Assembly: GCF_014648355.1 (NCBI RefSeq)
Contig: NZ_BMQY01000004.1
Location: 421,924 to 485,923 of the forward strand
Source of the DNA: Couchioplanes azureus
Lineage (GTDB): Bacteria > Actinomycetota > Actinomycetes > Mycobacteriales > Micromonosporaceae
Direction of reading: 5' to 3'
DNA: 64,000 nucleotides
How positions within the stretch are numbered: position 1 is the first letter of the stretch; each line of letters begins with the position of its first letter. Position numbers and translations under genes: made by a program. The notes under the pieces were generated by a model. The model made no database searches and was not told where the DNA came from. It saw only the letters and a list, made by a program, of their open reading frames with translations. This document shows, piece by piece, positions 46,307 through 55,603 of this stretch.

Positions 46307-46324
46307 TTATCACTGAGGTGACAA
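46307..46324. promoter_or_regulatory. Dyad abutting the PucR start codon
   Basis: TTATCAC-TGAG-GTGACAA (46307-46324) has one mismatched pair and ends directly at the ATG of the PucR-type gene, in the divergent gap to the FAD dehydrogenase. It is a good candidate for the autoregulatory site of that regulator. Confidence 0.5.
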
Positions 46325-47539
46325 ATGCTCGAGGATCTGCCCGACGGCGTCGCCGCCCGCCTGCGGGCGCTCAAGCCGCTGCTGCACCGGCGTGTGCTGG
46401 ACACGATCCGCACGGTGATGAGCGCGCAGGGCCGGTCGCTGACCGGCGGGCAGGGCCGCGGCCTGGTCCTCGGGGTGGAGACCGCGGTGGACGCCTTCGT
46501 GGAGGCCGCGGGGTCCTCCTCGCCCGACCTGGCGCCGAGCCGGGCGGTGTTCACCCGGCTGGGCCGCACGGAGTTCCGCGAGGGCCACCGGGTCGACGCC
46601 CTGCGGACGATCCTCACCGCCGGGGGCCGGGACCTCTGGGCGTTCCTCGTCGCGCAGGACCTGCCGCCCGCCGCGCTGTACGTGCTGGCCTCGGCGCTGT
46701 TCGGCTACGTCGACGAGCTCGCCGGCGCGGCCGTCGAGGGCTACCTCGACGAGCAGGAGAAGAACGCCCGTGACTGGGACACCGTGCGGCGCCGGCTGAT
46801 CACCCTGCTGGTGCAGCCGGACCCGCCGGGCGGCGCGGCGCTGCAGGCGGCCGCCGACGCCGCCCGCTGGCCGCTGCCGGGCACGGTCGCGGTCGTGAGC
46901 GTCGAGGGTACGGACGCCGAGCACCTGGCACGGACGGCGGGCAACGGCGTGATCGCCACGGTCATCGACGACGCCACCCGCATGGTCGTCCCGTCTCCCG
47001 GCACCGCCGGCCGGCTGGCACGCGTCGCGGCGGTGCTGGCGGGACGGCGGGCGGCGCTCGGGCCCGCGGTGGCGCTCGCCTCGGCACGGCTGTCGTACCG
47101 GATCTCGCGCCGGGCCCTGCGCATCCTGCCCGGCGACGGGCTCATCCGCTGCGACGACCGGATGCTGGAGCTCGTCACCGGCTGGGAGCCCGGCCTCATG
47201 GACCGGCTCGCCGACCGCGAGCTGGCCGCCGCCGGGCAGCTGCGCGAGCCGGAGCTGCAGACGCTGCACGCCTGGCTGCGCGAGCAGGGCCAGGTGGTGG
47301 CGGCGGCCGCGGCGCTGCACGCGCATCCGCAGACGGTCCGGTACCGGATGCGCAAGATCCGCCGGGCGTTCGGCGCCGTCCTGGACGACCCGGACGCGCG
47401 GCTACGGCTGGAGCTGGCGCTGCGGCACCGGCTCGCGGTGGGTCACCGTGGCGACGCCACCGGCTCGCCGACCTCCGTGGCGAGCCCCTCAACCAGCACC
47501 CGCCCGGCCTCCGCGGCGGGCAGCGGACGCGACAGGTAG
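46325..47539 (+). CDS. PucR/CdaR-type transcriptional regulator
   Basis: 404 residues. N-terminal helical sensor part, a GGDEF-like middle domain of the CdaR type and a C-terminal PucR HTH_30 (LHAWLREQGQVVAAAAALHAHPQTVRYRMRKIRRAFG, about 317-352). The last 30 or so residues are Ser/Pro/Thr-rich, go beyond the domain and overlap the convergent GGDEF-EAL gene by 97 nt. Divergent arrangement suggests it controls the FAD dehydrogenase gene. No Shine-Dalgarno is visible before the ATG. Confidence 0.82.
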   Translation: MLEDLPDGVAARLRALKPLLHRRVLDTIRTVMSAQGRSLTGGQGRGLVLGVETAVDAFVEAAGSSSPDLAPSRAVFTRLGRTEFREGHRVDALRTILTAGGRDLWAFLVAQDLPPAALYVLASALFGYVDELAGAAVEGYLDEQEKNARDWDTVRRRLITLLVQPDPPGGAALQAAADAARWPLPGTVAVVSVEGTDAEHLARTAGNGVIATVIDDATRMVVPSPGTAGRLARVAAVLAGRRAALGPAVALASARLSYRISRRALRILPGDGLIRCDDRMLELVTGWEPGLMDRLADRELAAAGQLREPELQTLHAWLREQGQVVAAAAALHAHPQTVRYRMRKIRRAFGAVLDDPDARLRLELALRHRLAVGHRGDATGSPTSVASPSTSTRPASAAGSGRDR

Positions 47540-50163
47540 TAGCCCTGCGCGTAGTCGCACCGCAGCTCCTTGAGGACGGCCAGCTGCACCGAGTCCTCGA
47601 TGCCCTCGGCCACCGTGGTCATGCCGAGGCTGCGGCCCAGCCGCACGATCGTGCTGACCAGGGCCTCGTCCTCGTGCTCGCCGCCGAGCCGGTCGACGAA
47701 CGAGCGGTCGATCTTGAGCGTGTCCATCGGGAACCGGCGCAGGTACGCCAGCGAGGAGTAGCCCGTACCGAAGTCGTCCATGGCCAGGGTGACGCCGAGC
47801 TCCTTGAGCCGGTGCAGCTGAGCGAGGTTCTCGTCGGTGTCGGTGAGCAGCACGCTCTCGGTCATCTCCAGGCAGAGCTGGTCGACCGGCATGCCGGTCT
47901 CGGCCAGCACCTCCGCCACCATCGCGGCGAGGTCGCCGTGCTCGAACTGGCGCACCGAGACGTTGACCGCCATCTTCAGCCGGCGGGTGGTACCCGCGCC
48001 CCAGGCCACCGCCTGCCGGCAGGCCTCCGTGAGCACCCACCGGCCGAGGGGGACGATGAGGCCGGTCGCCTCCGCCGTACCGATGAACTCCAGCGGGGAG
48101 ACCATGCCCCGGGTGGGGTGGTACCAGCGGACCAGCGCCTCGAAGCCGGTGATCTCCCCGGTGCGCAGGTCGACGGTCGGCTGGTAGTGCAGCGCCAGCT
48201 CGTTGCGGGCCAGCGCGACGCGCAGGTCCGCCTCCAGCTCCAGGCGCTGGACCAGGCCGGCGAGCATCGCAGGGTCGTAGGCGGCCAGCCGGTCGCCGCC
48301 GCCGGACTTGGCGCGGTACATGGCCAGGTCGGCGTTGCGCTGCAGCTGCTCGACGTCGTCGGCGTCCGCGGCGCAGGCCAGCCCGATGCTCACCGCGACG
48401 TGCAGCTCGCGCTCGCCGACCTCGAACGGTTCCTCCAGGGCCGCGGCGATGCGCCCGGCGACCGCCTCCGCGTCGGCCCGGGCGGCGAGCGACTCGACGA
48501 TCACGCCGAACTCGTCGCCGCCGAAGCGGGCCACCGTGTCCTCCTCGCGGACCGCGGCGCTGAGCCGGGCGGCCACCTGCACGAGCAGGGCGTCGCCCGC
48601 CGCGTGCCCCAGGCTGTCGTTGACCTCCTTGAAGCCGTCCAGGTCGAGGAAGAGGATCGCGACCTCGTCGCGCCCCTCGCACCGGGCGATCGCCTCGACC
48701 AGCCGCTCGCGGAACAGCGCCCGGCTGGGCAGGCCGGTCAGCGTGTCGTGGTACGCCTCGTACATGAGCCGGTCCTGCAGCTCCTTGGCGTCGTGCACGT
48801 CACGGGTGTTGAGCACCAGGCCACCGACCGCGGGGTCGTCGAGCAGGTTGGTGATGGTCATCTCGGCGAGCCGGACCCGGCCGTCCTGGTGGCGCATCGG
48901 CACCTCGATGACCGTGACGGTCTCCGGGCCGGCGATGACCGACTCGATGGCAGCGGCGATGCGCGGCCCGGACTTGCGCCCGGCGATCTCGACGAGCCGG
49001 TGGCCGAGCAGCACGTGGGCCGGCCAGCCGAAGATGCGCTCGACGGACTCGCTCTGGTAGACCAGCGTCGAGTCCGCGTCGATGATGGCCACCGACTCGG
49101 AGCTCTGCTGCACCAGCGCGCGGAACCGCTGCTCGCTCGCCTGCAGCTCGGCGGTGCGCTCGACCACGCGCGCCTCGAGGTGGCGGGTGAGGTGCCGGTT
49201 CTCCAGGAGGGTGAGCACCTGGCGGCAGACGATCAGCAGGATCAGCGCCGAGCGACCCCACGCGACGAAGGCGTCCGAGCTGCCGGTCGTCGCGTACGAG
49301 ACGGCGTGGCAGATCAGCGCGGCGAGCACCGCCCCGTACGGGACCAGCATGGCGAACGCCCGCGGCTCGGCCTGGTCGGGCGCGACGGCCGGCGCGGGCG
49401 CGGTCGCGGTCTTTCCGGGATACCGGGCGGCGAGGAACACCAGCGCGAAGCCGAGGAACCAGCCCGCGTCCATCAGGCCGCCGGAGGTGTACTCGCTGGA
49501 CAACGAGGCGTACGCGTACGCGCTGTCGCAGCCGCCCACGACCAGCATGGCCACGCCGACCAGGGTCAGCGGGCCGGAGTCCGGGCCGTCGCGGTGCAGC
49601 ACGGCGAACATGTGCAGCACCACGGTGATCAGCACCACGCCGCTGAGCGGGTAGCCGAGCGAGACGCCGAGGCCGAGCGCGGTGTACTCGCCGGCACTGA
49701 TCATCGGGTCGAGGACGAGGATCCAGCACACCAGCAGCAGGGAGCAGGCCATCATCGCGACGTCCACGAGGCCGCGGATCCGGTTGGCCGCCGACTTGCG
49801 GGGGGTCGGGACGAGGAACAGCGCCGCCGCGAGGATCGGCGTCGAGCCGAGGTAGCCGATGTCGGGCAGGCCGGGGAAGGGCACCGCCTGGCCGCGTACC
49901 GTCTCGATCCAGGTCCAGGTGGCCTCGCCGAACGCGTACGTCATCGAACCCAGCCCGATGCCGGCCCAGGCCGCCCGGAGCCGGCCGCGGCGGGCCCGGG
50001 CCCGGACGAGGCAGGCGCCGCTGGCGAGCACCAGAATGATCACGGTGCCGACGTCCGAGACGACGGCGCCCGTGGTGCCACCGACGATCATGAACCCGAC
50101 GAAGACCGCGGTGAGGAGCGCGACGAGTGCCGTGAGCACTCCCGGGCGGCGGCTGCCGACCAT
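47443..50163 (-). CDS. Membrane GGDEF-EAL protein with PAS domain (cyclic di-GMP turnover)
   Basis: 906 residues. About nine to ten hydrophobic helices in the first 300 residues (a MASE-like sensor region), a short coiled coil, a PAS domain (about 365-470), GGDEF domain with intact FGGDEF near 545, and EAL domain with GFEALVRW near 672 plus the downstream DDFGTGYSSL and EGIED motifs. Both catalytic signatures look active, so synthesis, degradation or both are possible. Start at 50163 has GGGGAGGA 7 nt upstream. Its 3' end overlaps the convergent PucR gene. Confidence 0.93.
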   Translation of the reverse strand: MVGSRRPGVLTALVALLTAVFVGFMIVGGTTGAVVSDVGTVIILVLASGACLVRARARRGRLRAAWAGIGLGSMTYAFGEATWTWIETVRGQAVPFPGLPDIGYLGSTPILAAALFLVPTPRKSAANRIRGLVDVAMMACSLLLVCWILVLDPMISAGEYTALGLGVSLGYPLSGVVLITVVLHMFAVLHRDGPDSGPLTLVGVAMLVVGGCDSAYAYASLSSEYTSGGLMDAGWFLGFALVFLAARYPGKTATAPAPAVAPDQAEPRAFAMLVPYGAVLAALICHAVSYATTGSSDAFVAWGRSALILLIVCRQVLTLLENRHLTRHLEARVVERTAELQASEQRFRALVQQSSESVAIIDADSTLVYQSESVERIFGWPAHVLLGHRLVEIAGRKSGPRIAAAIESVIAGPETVTVIEVPMRHQDGRVRLAEMTITNLLDDPAVGGLVLNTRDVHDAKELQDRLMYEAYHDTLTGLPSRALFRERLVEAIARCEGRDEVAILFLDLDGFKEVNDSLGHAAGDALLVQVAARLSAAVREEDTVARFGGDEFGVIVESLAARADAEAVAGRIAAALEEPFEVGERELHVAVSIGLACAADADDVEQLQRNADLAMYRAKSGGGDRLAAYDPAMLAGLVQRLELEADLRVALARNELALHYQPTVDLRTGEITGFEALVRWYHPTRGMVSPLEFIGTAEATGLIVPLGRWVLTEACRQAVAWGAGTTRRLKMAVNVSVRQFEHGDLAAMVAEVLAETGMPVDQLCLEMTESVLLTDTDENLAQLHRLKELGVTLAMDDFGTGYSSLAYLRRFPMDTLKIDRSFVDRLGGEHEDEALVSTIVRLGRSLGMTTVAEGIEDSVQLAVLKELRCDYAQGYYLSRPLPAAEAGRVLVEGLATEVGEPVASPR

Positions 50164-50245
50164 CGCTCGTCCTCCCCGTCTGTCGCCGATGCCTTGACGA
50201 AGTCTTGAGATCGGGCGTACGGCGGTGCACTTGAGGGAATCGGCG

Positions 50246-51508
50246 TCAGGCGCGTACCGGCGCGGCCTTTTCCGCGACGCCGCGGGCGAGCACCCGGCCC
50301 AGCACAGCGGTGACGACACCGGCCAGGACCACGCCGAGCAGGCCGATCCGCAGGCTGGTGAGATCGGCCACGGCACCGACCAGCGGCGGCGACAGCAGGA
50401 AGCCGCCCCGCAGCAACCAGCTCACGACGGTGAGACCCGTGCCGGGAGCCAGGCCCGGAAGCTCGTCGGCCGTGTGCATGGCGGCGGGTACGAGGGTGGC
50501 GACGCCGAGCCCGGCGAGCGCGAACCCGGCGAGCGCCGTGGGCAGCGAGGGCAGGGCGAGGGCCACGCCCATGCCCGCGGCCGCCAGCAGGCTCCCGGCA
50601 CGGACGACCCGGCGCTGGCCGAAGCGGTCGACGACACGGTCGCCGGTGAGCCGGCCGAGCGTCATGGCGACCTGCAACGCGACGAAGGCCAGGCCCGCCG
50701 TGGCGGCGCCCGCGTGCAGCTCGCCGCCGAGATAGAGGGCACCCCAGGACGCTCCCGCGTCCTCGACCAGGGAACCGCAGGCGGCGAGCACACCGAGGAC
50801 GGCCAGCATCCGGACCGCGTGCCCGGTGACCGTGCGTACGCCGGTGCCACCGGCGGCCGGGGCGGCCGGGTGCCCGTCGCCGGCGGCGAGATCCCGCGCC
50901 TCGGCCACCCGGTCGGCGCCCTCCGCGCCGGGCAGCAGGAACCGCAGGGCGCCCAGCGCCACCAGGCTGAAGAGGGCGGCGGAGAGGGCCAGGTGCGCGG
51001 CGAGGGGGAGACCGAGGCCGGCCGCGGCGGAACCCATCAGGCCGCCGAGCACGGCACCGACGCTCCACACGCCGTGGAAGGAGTTGACGATGGAACGTCC
51101 GTACAGCCTCTGCACCCGCAGACCGTGCGCGTTCTGCGCCACGTCCACCATCGCATCGAGGGCGCCCGCCACCGCCAGCACGGCGGCGAGCACGGTCCAG
51201 TGGCCGGCGGCCGGGATCGCGAGGCTCGCCGCGGCCAGCGCCACGATGCCCCACGCCGCCACCCGGGCGGAGCCCAGCCGGCGGATCGCCGGGGCGGCGA
51301 GCAGGCCCGCGAGCAGCGCGCCCAGCGGCATCGCCGCCAGCGCCGTGCCGAGCAGCGCGTTGCTGACGTCGAGGTCGGCCTTGATCTGCGGATAGCGCGG
51401 GACGACGTTCGCGAACAGGGCGCCGTTGGTGAGGAACACGGCGGCGACGGCGGCGCGGGCGTGGCGTGCCTGCCGGGAGGGGGCTGGCGTACCGGTGACC
51501 TCACCCAT
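50246..51508 (-). CDS. Major facilitator superfamily transporter
   Basis: 420 residues with about twelve hydrophobic segments in two halves joined by a cytoplasmic loop near residues 195-225. The MFS loop motif appears as LLAAPAIRRLGSARV in the first half and GDRVVDRFGQRRVVRAG in the second. The family resembles the YbjJ/fucose-permease-like group of unknown substrate. Same strand as the GGDEF-EAL gene, 82 nt away. Confidence 0.85.
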   Translation of the reverse strand: MGEVTGTPAPSRQARHARAAVAAVFLTNGALFANVVPRYPQIKADLDVSNALLGTALAAMPLGALLAGLLAAPAIRRLGSARVAAWGIVALAAASLAIPAAGHWTVLAAVLAVAGALDAMVDVAQNAHGLRVQRLYGRSIVNSFHGVWSVGAVLGGLMGSAAAGLGLPLAAHLALSAALFSLVALGALRFLLPGAEGADRVAEARDLAAGDGHPAAPAAGGTGVRTVTGHAVRMLAVLGVLAACGSLVEDAGASWGALYLGGELHAGAATAGLAFVALQVAMTLGRLTGDRVVDRFGQRRVVRAGSLLAAAGMGVALALPSLPTALAGFALAGLGVATLVPAAMHTADELPGLAPGTGLTVVSWLLRGGFLLSPPLVGAVADLTSLRIGLLGVVLAGVVTAVLGRVLARGVAEKAAPVRA

Positions 51509-51533
51509 GCGGCCGAGCGTACCCAGAACGCGG

Positions 51534-51564
51534 CGAGCCGCCCGGCAGTTCGCCGGGCGGCTCG
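51534..51564 (-). terminator. Terminator of the GH26-like gene
   Basis: CGAGCCGCCCGGC and GCCGGGCGGCTCG form a perfect 13-bp stem with a 5-nt loop (AGTTC), 22 nt after the stop on the minus strand. One of the strongest hairpins in the window. Confidence 0.8.
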
Positions 51565-51586
51565 TCGTGCGGTGGCGGTTCGCTCG

Positions 51587-53188
51587 TCAGGAGAGCTTGA
51601 CGTCGAAGAGGGGGTTCGCGGCCAGGGTGCGGAAGGCGGCGAGGTTGGCCTTGGTGCTGTCGATGCTGATGTCGCGGTCACCCTGGTCGTCGTGCTTGGT
51701 GTCGAAGTAGACGATGGCCTTGATGTTCGGGCGCTTGGCCAGCTCCGGCAGCACGCTCTTGAAGCCCTCGGTCTTGTCCGCGATCTTGCCGACGCGGTGG
51801 TAGACGCCCCACTCGGCGACCATCAGCGGCTTGGTGGGGTGCTGCTTCGTCGCCCAGTCGTAGAAGGTGGGGCCGTTGGGGGCCTTGCGGTCGAGCAGGT
51901 CGGCGAAGGTGCCGTAGTGGTAGTAACCCTTCTCCGCGCTCACATACGAGTCCAGGCCCATCCAGTCGACGACGTCGTCACCGGGGTACAGGTCCTTCCA
52001 CCACGACTGCGCCATCCACTTCTCGTTGCCCATGTACGCCATCACGTTGATCGCGTTGTCGACGCCCTTGGCGCGCAGCCGCTCGACGGTGTGGCGGTAC
52101 ATGGCGGCGAAGTCCTTGGCCTCCCAGCCGGAGCCGGCCTTGGCGATCACGTCGTTCTCCGGCTCGTGGTTGAGCACGAGGAAGAACTTCTCGGGGAACG
52201 TGGCCTTGACCCGGGCGGCGAAGCGGTCGATGCGGGCGTCCTGCTCACCCTTGGCGACCTTGGCCCACGTCGAGCCGTACGCGATCTTCCAGTTGAGCAG
52301 CAGCACGCGCGGGCGGGCGGCGTCGCGGGCCATGGCCATCTCGGACTTGGTGGGGAACGGCTCGTCACCCTTGTGGTAGGCGTGGAAGATGGTGGCGGTG
52401 CGACCGCTGAGGTTCTCCCAGTCCTTGAGCGCGGCGTCGCGCGGCGCGTCGGTGAAACCGCCGGCGGCGGCGCCCCAGAGCACCCCGCAGGACGGCACGA
52501 GCAGCTTGCCGGTCTTGCACTCGCCGGTCGCCGGCGCCGGCGGCGGCATGTCCTCCTCGACCGGGGCGACCGGGGGAACGGTGACGTCGGCGGGCGCCTC
52601 CACCGGCGGGACGACCGGGGCGGCCGGGGCGGCGAGCCTGACGGCGAGCACCGGGCCGCCCTTGCCCTCGCTGGACCGGAAGCGGGTGACGGCGCCGGTC
52701 GACTGGATCGCGAACGTGTACGCGCCCGGGCCGGAGACCGCGGCGTCCAGGTCGAAGCTCACCTCGGTGGCGTCGGCGGCCGGCTTGGCCGTGGCGGCGA
52801 CGGCGCCGAGCGCGGGAGCGGTACGGGCGGTCAGCTTGGCCTCGGACCAGGCCGTGTCGGCGACCCGGTGGGCGGTCAGCCGGCCGCCGACCGCGCCGAC
52901 CGTGGTCAGCTTCAGCCGGGCGCCGGTGACCTGCGCACCGGCCGGGACCAGGAACTTCAGGAAGGCGATCTTGGAGTCGCGCTCGAGGCGCCCGACGGAG
53001 AGCTTGCCCTCAGCGCCGAAGCCGGCGTTCTGCCGGCCGCTCGACACGTAGGTGTCGTCGGTGGCGGTCAGCTGCAGGTCCGCACCGGCCGGGGCGGCGG
53101 CGGCCGGGGCGGCGGCCAGCAGGCTGCCGGCACCCGCGAACAGGGCGGCCAGGGCGGTGACGGACGTGAGCGGCTTCGAGCGACGCAA
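51587..53188 (-). CDS. Secreted GH26-like glycoside hydrolase with DNRLRE-type binding domain
   Basis: 533 residues: signal peptide (about 1-32), an N-terminal beta-rich DNRLRE/CBM96-like domain (about 35-180, TDDTYVSSGRQNAGFGAEGKLSVGR... KIAFLKFLVP), a Pro/Val/Glu linker and a GH26-like barrel. Candidate catalytic residues are the acid/base Glu near 339 (NHEPEND) and the nucleophile Glu near 458 (VAEWG). The start is TTG at 53188, chosen because GGGGGAG lies 6 nt before it; no ATG fits. Likely mannan or mixed-linkage glucan degradation; substrate unproven. Confidence 0.8.
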   Translation of the reverse strand: MRRSKPLTSVTALAALFAGAGSLLAAAPAAAAPAGADLQLTATDDTYVSSGRQNAGFGAEGKLSVGRLERDSKIAFLKFLVPAGAQVTGARLKLTTVGAVGGRLTAHRVADTAWSEAKLTARTAPALGAVAATAKPAADATEVSFDLDAAVSGPGAYTFAIQSTGAVTRFRSSEGKGGPVLAVRLAAPAAPVVPPVEAPADVTVPPVAPVEEDMPPPAPATGECKTGKLLVPSCGVLWGAAAGGFTDAPRDAALKDWENLSGRTATIFHAYHKGDEPFPTKSEMAMARDAARPRVLLLNWKIAYGSTWAKVAKGEQDARIDRFAARVKATFPEKFFLVLNHEPENDVIAKAGSGWEAKDFAAMYRHTVERLRAKGVDNAINVMAYMGNEKWMAQSWWKDLYPGDDVVDWMGLDSYVSAEKGYYHYGTFADLLDRKAPNGPTFYDWATKQHPTKPLMVAEWGVYHRVGKIADKTEGFKSVLPELAKRPNIKAIVYFDTKHDDQGDRDISIDSTKANLAAFRTLAANPLFDVKLS

Positions 53189-53382
53189 TTTTTCTCCCCC
53201 GAGTTGTCCGGCCGCGTCTCGGCCGGGCATGGGAGAAACAATCCGGGGCGTGCGGTGCACGTACCGGTCCCGGCCAGGTGCGAGCCGGTTGCGAACGAAC
53301 CGAACGGCGGCACTTGAGGATTTCGGGGGCTTTCCGCGGTCATATGCTTCGCTCGCGAGCGTCGACCGTACGAAGGAGCGCA

Positions 53383-54588
53383 GTGCCCGTGAGCGACGTC
53401 GGTGCCGTCCTGGCGGCCATGCCCGTGATCGACGGCCACAACGACCTGCCCTGGGCCCTGCGCGCCCGCGCCGGCTACCGGGTCGGCGGCCTCGCCGCGG
53501 GCCGGCCGCAGTTCCACACGGACATCGCCCGGCTGCGCGCCGGCGGGGTGGGCGGGCAGTTCTGGTCCGTGTACGTGCCGTCGCACCTGAGCGAGCCGGA
53601 GGCGGTCGTGGCGACGATGGAGCAGGTCGACGCGGTGTACCGGCTCGTCGCGGCGTACCCGGACGACCTCGCCATCGCGTACACCGCGGCGGACGTGCTG
53701 GCGGCCGTCGGCGCGGGCCGAATCGCCTCGCTGCTCGGCATCGAGGGCGGGCACAGCCTGGCCTCGTCGCTGGGCGTGTTGCGCGCCTTCGCCCGCCTCG
53801 GCGTGCGGTACGTGACCCTCACCCACAACCACCACACCGGCTGGGCCGACTCCGCCGCGGAGGCGTCCCGCCACGGCGGGCTGACCGGCGAGGGCCGCGC
53901 CGTCGTCGCCGAGATGCAGCGCATCGGCGTCCTCGTGGACCTGTCCCACGTCGCGGTGGCGACGATGCACGCGGCCCTGGACGTCGCCACCGCGCCGGTG
54001 ATCTTCAGCCATTCCTCCGCCCGTGCCGTCACCGACCACCGCCGCAACGTCCCCGACGAGGTGCTGGACCGGCTCCGCGGCAACGGCGGCGTGTGCATGG
54101 CGACGTTCGTGCCGCCGTTCGTCTCCGCGGAGGTCTCCGCGTGGGCCGCGGCCGCGGAGGAGGAATGCCGGCGGCTGGGCCTGCCGCCGGATCCGGAACC
54201 GTGGCCCCGCGCCCCCCGCCCCGGCGAGGAGATCCCGGACTCGGCGGTCCCGGAGACACCGGAGGCACTGCGGCCGTGGCTGGCCGCCCATCCCCGCCCG
54301 TCGGCGACGGTCGCCCAGGTGGCCGACCACGTCGATCACCTGCGGGAGGCGGCCGGGGTGGACGGTGTCGGGCTGGGCGGCGACTACGACGGATGCGACC
54401 GGCTGCCGGAGGGGCTGGAGGACGTCTCGGGATATCCGCGGCTGCTCGCCGAGCTCGCCGCGCGCGGGTGGACGGGGGCGGAGTTGGAGAAGCTGACCGG
54501 CCGCAACGTGCTGCGCGTGCTGCGGGCGGCCGAGGAGCACGCCACCGAGCCGATGTGGCCGGCGGCGCCGTCGCGGCTCACCGGGTGA
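53383..54588 (+). CDS. Membrane-dipeptidase-type (M19) dipeptidase
   Basis: 401 residues. M19 zinc-site signatures are VIDGHNDLPWALR near residue 18, GIEGGHSLASSL, THNHHTGWADSA, LVDLSHVA, IFSHSSARAVTDHRRNVPD and GLGGDYDGCDRLPEGLED. The order matches renal-dipeptidase homologues; substrates may include D-amino-acid dipeptides. No signal peptide, so cytoplasmic. Two in-frame GTGs (53383, 53389) follow AAGGAG; either can be the start. The 3' end overlaps the convergent transporter gene by 11 nt. Confidence 0.9.
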   Translation: MPVSDVGAVLAAMPVIDGHNDLPWALRARAGYRVGGLAAGRPQFHTDIARLRAGGVGGQFWSVYVPSHLSEPEAVVATMEQVDAVYRLVAAYPDDLAIAYTAADVLAAVGAGRIASLLGIEGGHSLASSLGVLRAFARLGVRYVTLTHNHHTGWADSAAEASRHGGLTGEGRAVVAEMQRIGVLVDLSHVAVATMHAALDVATAPVIFSHSSARAVTDHRRNVPDEVLDRLRGNGGVCMATFVPPFVSAEVSAWAAAAEEECRRLGLPPDPEPWPRAPRPGEEIPDSAVPETPEALRPWLAAHPRPSATVAQVADHVDHLREAAGVDGVGLGGDYDGCDRLPEGLEDVSGYPRLLAELAARGWTGAELEKLTGRNVLRVLRAAEEHATEPMWPAAPSRLTG

Positions 54589-55489
54589 AGAGCACCGCTG
54601 TCAGCAGCAGCACCGGCACGGAGGCCAGGGTGGAGAGGAAGACGGCGTCGCGGGCCAGCACCAGGCCGGTCCGGAAGCGCTGGGCGTACAGGAAGATGTT
54701 CTGCGCGGTGGGCAGGGCCGCCAGCACCACCACGGCGTAGGTCGCGTCGCGCGGCAGGCCCAGCGCGACGGCCAGCAGGAAGGCGAAGGCCGGCATGACC
54801 GCCGTCTTGAGGACGACGGCCGCGACCGTGGCGACCCGGCCGGTCCCGGGCTCGAGCAGGCGCCGGCCCGACAGCGACATCCCGAACGCGATCAGCACCA
54901 CGGGCACCGCCGCCGACCCGATCGTGGCGACCGGCTCGGCGAGCAACGCCGGCACCCGCAGGCCGGTCACGCAGACGGCGAGGCCCAGAACAACCGCCAC
55001 GATCAGCGGATTACGCAGCGGCGCCGTCACGGTCGAACGCACCGACGTCCGCCCCGTGACGGCGATCTCCAGCAGGGTGAGCGCGACCGGCGTGACCACG
55101 AGGAGCTGCCACATCACGATCGGCACGACCAGCGCGGCGTCGTCGAGCACGTAGGTCGCGACCGGAATGCCGATGTAGTTCGCATTGGTGTAGCCGGCGG
55201 CCAGCGCACCCACGATCCTGGCCCCCCGGCCGAAGCGCCGGGCGGTCGCCGCGAACGCCCCGAAGCACAGGAGCGCCGAGGCGGCCGAGACGAGCAGGGA
55301 TGCACTGAGCAGGACGCGCAGGTCGGCAGCGGCGACGACGGTGAAGAGCAGGCACGGCGTGAGGACGGAGTAGACGAGGCGGCCGAGGACCGCCTCCGCG
55401 TTATCCGGCAGAGCACCCCACCGGCCGACGGCCCACCCGGTGAGCACGATGGCCCCGATGAGCGCGAAACCGGAGAGAGCGGAGATCAC
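54578..55489 (-). CDS. AEC-family (auxin efflux carrier-like) transporter
   Basis: 303 residues with ten hydrophobic segments. Family marks are VYSVLTPCLLFTVVAAAD in the first part, YTNANYIGIPVATYVL with the helix-breaking asparagine, and VVLAALPTAQNIFLYAQRF near the end. Members export malate or other small acids. GTG start; no strong ribosome site. The stop lies inside the convergent dipeptidase gene. Confidence 0.87.
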   Translation of the reverse strand: MISALSGFALIGAIVLTGWAVGRWGALPDNAEAVLGRLVYSVLTPCLLFTVVAAADLRVLLSASLLVSAASALLCFGAFAATARRFGRGARIVGALAAGYTNANYIGIPVATYVLDDAALVVPIVMWQLLVVTPVALTLLEIAVTGRTSVRSTVTAPLRNPLIVAVVLGLAVCVTGLRVPALLAEPVATIGSAAVPVVLIAFGMSLSGRRLLEPGTGRVATVAAVVLKTAVMPAFAFLLAVALGLPRDATYAVVVLAALPTAQNIFLYAQRFRTGLVLARDAVFLSTLASVPVLLLTAVLFTR

Positions 55490-55603
55490 ACGACACGCTA
55501 GCCGAGCGGCGGAACCGGCACCGGCCGCGGTCAGCGGGCGTGCCCGTGGGGCCGGCGTGCGCTCGGCGCGGGGTCCGCGCTACTGGACTCCACCAGACAC
55601 GGC

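Noticed and set aside
50225..53317. 1030-codon plus-strand open frame
   Set aside because: It is antisense to the MFS and GH26-like genes. Long antisense frames are common at this GC level; composition is Arg/Gly/Asp-rich without domains.
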